The notes under the pieces are model-generated. The model had not been told where the DNA came from and searched no databases. It was given only the letters and a program-made list of their open reading frames with translations. From NCBI GenBank assembly GCA_964019425.1, contig OZ025786.1, positions 992,001 through 1,056,000 on the forward strand: 64,000 nucleotides of DNA, given 5' to 3'. The position numbers were made by a program, and so were the translations under genes. Position 1 is the first letter of the stretch, and each line of letters starts with the position of its first letter. The DNA is from Flectonema sp. DT1601. Lineage: Eukaryota > Euglenozoa > Diplonemea > Diplonemida > Diplonemidae. Below are positions 61,132 through 64,000 of the stretch, piece after piece.

Positions 61132-62121
61132 ATGTCTCAGCCTCAAAAACCAGTCAGAGGAGGCCATTCAATTGGTGAGGCCCTGCTGTTGGAAAAACTT
61201 GATAAAGATCTTTACAGATCAATAAACCTTTGGAAACCATTTCCAAAAGCGAGAGCTGTCTACGGAGGTCAGCTGATTGGTCAAACATTGGTTGCAGCCC
61301 ATCGATCGCAAGAAAGAAAAGATCTATCGGTACACTCAATGCATGCTTATTTCTTATTACCAGGGAATGCTACTATCCCTGCATTGTATCACGTTGATAG
61401 AATACGTGATGGGAGATCATTCTCGACTCGTTCGATAGTCGCTCGTCAAAACGGAGCTGCTATTATGAGCGCACAGGCGTCTTTTCATAAAACAGAACAA
61501 ACGCTACTCGATCACTTCACTGATATGCCTACAGGAATTATACCCCCAGAGGAAGCTCTAACTCGAAAACAATGTGTTGAGAGATTATATAAGAGAACAA
61601 CAGACGACTCAACCAAGAAACAAATAAAATACGTCTTAGACGCGATGGCTGCATCACCAGCACCTCCGGTTGAAACCCGATTTATGACTGAAGAAGATGG
61701 ATATGCATTGCAACCGTTTTCAACGAGGAAAGCAAAAGCTCCAAGACATTGTATTTGGTTTAAATCATCTTCACCTTTACCAGATAGACCATGGGCTCAT
61801 GATTGTGTTGCAGCGTATGCATCGGATTTGGAGAATCCAGTAACTGCAGCATTGCCACTCGGTTACCCAAATCAAACGTATAATTTCATAGCATCCCTAG
61901 ATCACTCAATGTGGTTTCATACGACCTTCAGAGCAGATGAATGGATGCTGTACGTGATGGAGTCTCACAGAGCTGGTGGTGGACGTGGACTGGTTCAAGG
62001 AAGAATGTACCGAAGAGATGGTGTCCTCGCCGTATCTGTAACTCAAGAAGTCCTCATGAGACTCCGACCACCACCTGAGATCGAACCAAAGCAAAAACCT
62101 GATAAAGTAGCTAAATTATAA
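61132..62121 (+). CDS. Acyl-CoA thioesterase, TesB/ACOT8 type, peroxisomal
   Basis: 329 aa from ATG 61132 (MSQPQKPVRGGHSIGEALLL), 23 nt after the acceptor at 61108. The open frame extends upstream but lies before the acceptor. It has the double hot-dog layout: first half with ARAVYGGQLIGQTLVAA and LPGNATIPALYHVDRIRDGRS, second half with AAYASD, SLDHSMWFH, ADEWMLYVMESHRAGGGRGL and GVLAVSVTQEVLMR. The Asp of SLDHSMWFH and the Gln of VTQEVLMR correspond to the TesB catalytic Asp and Gln as I recall them. The last three residues are AKL, a type-1 peroxisomal targeting signal, as in human ACOT8 (SKL). It hydrolyses acyl-CoA to free acid and CoA during beta-oxidation, in peroxisomes or glycosomes. 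Confidence 0.9.
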   Translation: MSQPQKPVRGGHSIGEALLLEKLDKDLYRSINLWKPFPKARAVYGGQLIGQTLVAAHRSQERKDLSVHSMHAYFLLPGNATIPALYHVDRIRDGRSFSTRSIVARQNGAAIMSAQASFHKTEQTLLDHFTDMPTGIIPPEEALTRKQCVERLYKRTTDDSTKKQIKYVLDAMAASPAPPVETRFMTEEDGYALQPFSTRKAKAPRHCIWFKSSSPLPDRPWAHDCVAAYASDLENPVTAALPLGYPNQTYNFIASLDHSMWFHTTFRADEWMLYVMESHRAGGGRGLVQGRMYRRDGVLAVSVTQEVLMRLRPPPEIEPKQKPDKVAKL

Positions 62122-63561
62122 ATAACTTCAGGGAGGTTATTCTAATCATTTCTGTTTGTGCTAATGATGCTCTCTATTCGATATTACTGAAGCATCTTAT
62201 CAATCAACTTTTAAGCTATTACAAATGTAAAATAAAATAAAATAAAAAAGCAATTGCTACCACACGATTGCTCTTCTAACAGTTGTCAATAATAATAGAA
62301 ATGAGAACACCCTTACCCTTTCTATATACTGTGTAAGTTGAACTTTTCGACGACTTTGACGGTTGACTGTGTTTGTCATCACGTAGGAGCTATTCTCCTG
62401 CTTTTGGTTTCTTTCCATTTCTTTCCATTTCTTTCCTTTTTTTTATTTTTTATTTATTTTTTTCCTCCGTGGAAAAAAATATTAATATCGGGCAGCGAGA
62501 GTTCTCTTCGTCTGATTATTGTTGAAAACCACCGCATCCTAAAAACCCATTTTTGGTTTAAATTACTGAAGCTAATCAAATGGTCCTCTCTCACTGTGAG
62601 TTCCAACATTTATATTACAAAGCAACGTTGGATTTACACCGTTGTAATGATATAATAATGTTAGCAGTTCATGAGGGGTGGTTTCTTCTTCTATCTATCT
62701 GTGTGGGTACATTGTTTTACTATTGAGGGTGGTAGTTAGATTATACTTTTGACTTTTGTAGGATCTTTCTTTCGACGCTGTGTTTTTTGATTCGCAGTGA
62801 CGCATCTCACAAGTCCTTTTCGTAGAGCAAATCAAATCAAGTGAATACGCGAATACCAACCAGTGGTTCCGTAGTGTTTTTGCTCTTTTTTATTTTTGTT
62901 TCATTCTCTTCTTTATTTTGTTAGAGAACATAACCAGTCACACTATTTAACTGACTAATAATATTGTACTGATGACTACTAATAATGTGTCATCGCATTC
63001 ACGACACAAAAAGAAGAATTGTCAACGCAATGAAGCAATTGAGACTTGATGTGAATAACTAATTGGGATTGTAAGCAGCTGAGTTGTTTTTCTTTTTGTT
63101 CCCTTTCTGATTATCCTTACTGCTTGTTTGATATAAAAAGGAAAAAAGTATTTCCTCTTCGTATTTCTGCCCCCCTGGGGAGGATCTCTGATTCGACACA
63201 AAACAGTTTTCTGACATCCCTTTTGTGCTGGGAAACGGGTGGTTTGGAATTGGAGTGATTCCCCCCCAAAAAAAAATAAAATAAAATAACCTCCTCTTTA
63301 TGATGAATGAGGTGAGCAGGAATATATATTTTCTGCCCAACGTTGGTCGATACCGTCGACCAGCGACTAACGTTGTTGTTGTCTTTGGTTATTATTTGAT
63401 TATATTATAATTATTCATCTCTCCTACAGAATAGGATGAATCAGTTACCTGTTGGTGCGATAACGTTGTTGAATTTCTATGCTGAGGATGTGTTGTTTCA
63501 TTCACAAAGTTTGATTGTTTTGTTTTTGTACTTCCCTGACATTCCATTCTTCTAATCACAG
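62122..63561. other. Spacer, no gene seen
   Basis: 1.4 kb of AT-rich DNA with CTTTCCATTT repeats near 62412-62440, an AAAATA run near 62229-62247 and T-rich stretches. No frame with protein-like composition and an acceptor was found on either strand. It ends at CATTCTTCTAATCACAG (AG 63560-63561). Confidence 0.55.
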
Positions 63562-63597
63562 AATACAAATCAAAAGTATCAAAACCCATAAAATAAA

Positions 63598-64000
63598 ATG
63601 GTTCGAATCGGGCTGGTGAGGAAGGCCCAAACAGTAGCGGAAACTACTCCGATGGACATAGAGATGGATGACAGCAGTTCAACAGGTAGCTCTACTAATG
63701 AAGGACAAGTAATGCCTGAAGACTATCACATGGATGTTCGTAACTTACCTTTCAGTACTTCTAGTTCAATGATGTTGGATGTAGTTGGTGATGGAAAGTG
63801 TTTCTCAGAATTAGTGAGAGACGCTACTGAACTATCGAGAAATCTTTCTTCAGGAAGACAATCATTTGCGACACTACCACAAGTACCGACTGAGAGTTCT
63901 CTTCAAATACAATCACAGTGTGAGTCACAACGCAATCCAATTGAAATTCGTGTTGTCCATCCTTCGATGTCAGCCGCTTTGAAAAAACTTCAAATCCATC
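63598..64000 (+). CDS. 5' part of an unknown gene, cut by the window edge
   Basis: An open frame of 134 codons from ATG 63598 (MVRIGLVRKAQTVAETTPMD), 36 nt after a good pyrimidine-rich acceptor at 63561, still open at the right end. The visible part is Ser-, Thr- and acidic-rich (MDDSSSTGSSTNEG) and probably disordered, with a short ordered-looking stretch MLDVVGDGKCFSELVRDA. The latter faintly recalls the GDGxC(F/L)F Cys motif of OTU-type deubiquitinases, but the context is too short to claim that. The end, HPSMSAALKKLQIH, is helical. Coding character and acceptor are clear; the product is not identifiable. Confidence 0.65.
   Translation, partial: MVRIGLVRKAQTVAETTPMDIEMDDSSSTGSSTNEGQVMPEDYHMDVRNLPFSTSSSMMLDVVGDGKCFSELVRDATELSRNLSSGRQSFATLPQVPTESSLQIQSQCESQRNPIEIRVVHPSMSAALKKLQIH

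Noticed and set aside
1-64000. CRISPR arrays, operons with ribosome binding sites, bacterial insertion sequences
   Set aside because: The window is eukaryotic: spliced genes, cytoplasmic ribosomal protein of eukaryotic type and no prokaryotic gene organisation.

Overview
The window is nuclear DNA of a flagellated protist that uses the standard genetic code (TAA, TAG and TGA all act as stops). It is AT-rich, and its spacers are crowded with poly-A and poly-T runs of 15 to 30 bases. Every convincing gene from 3.0 kb to the right end lies on the plus strand. Almost every one has a pyrimidine-rich AG acceptor shortly before its start codon (usually 6-55 nt) with no upstream exon in sight. Together with tandem near-identical copies of a ribosomal protein gene, this points to polycistronic transcription with spliced-leader trans-splicing. 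A euglenozoan (diplonemid-, euglenid- or prokinetoplastid-like) is my first guess; a perkinsid or dinoflagellate relative is the alternative. A CEP162-like protein shows that the cell builds a cilium or flagellum. The taxonomic call is inference.

Layout: 1-2.06 kb is a repeat block (tandem duplications, small palindromes, a 17-bp minisatellite). 2.07-2.69 kb carries the only well-supported minus-strand reading frames, and 2.69-3.01 kb looks like a divergent strand switch. Then, all on plus: an LRR-PAQR/hemolysin III fusion; a proline-rich single-pass membrane protein; a 92-aa orphan; a threonine-dehydrogenase-like enzyme; two tandem SRPK-type kinases, the first with a WW domain; a 1026-aa repeat protein; a CEP162-like coiled-coil protein; a small beta-helix protein; a double glycosyltransferase; a six-exon DExH-helicase/SURP/zinc-knuckle protein with a long His-rich tract; an RRP7-like ribosome-biogenesis protein; a 2100-aa four-domain voltage-gated cation channel; a probably mitochondrial RCC1 protein; four tandem copies of RPL10 (uL16); a 180-aa orphan; a 973-aa alpha-solenoid protein; an ACOT8-type thioesterase ending in the peroxisomal signal AKL; and the 5' part of another gene.

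The neighbours share no single pathway, as expected for constitutive polycistronic units, apart from a loose RNA-processing theme (SRPK kinases, helicase-SURP protein, RRP7, RPL10). Fourteen cis-introns can be placed from reading-frame continuity or paralogue alignment. They are short (54-150 nt, one of 442), start mostly with GTATGT and end in an A/C-rich, T-poor stretch before the AG. That is the opposite of the T-rich acceptors before start codons, and this apparent two-class acceptor code is the most interesting general feature of the window. Three spacers (about 17.2, 29.6-30.2 and 47.9-48.5 kb) hold weak antisense coding-like islands that may be fossils of mobile elements of unknown family.
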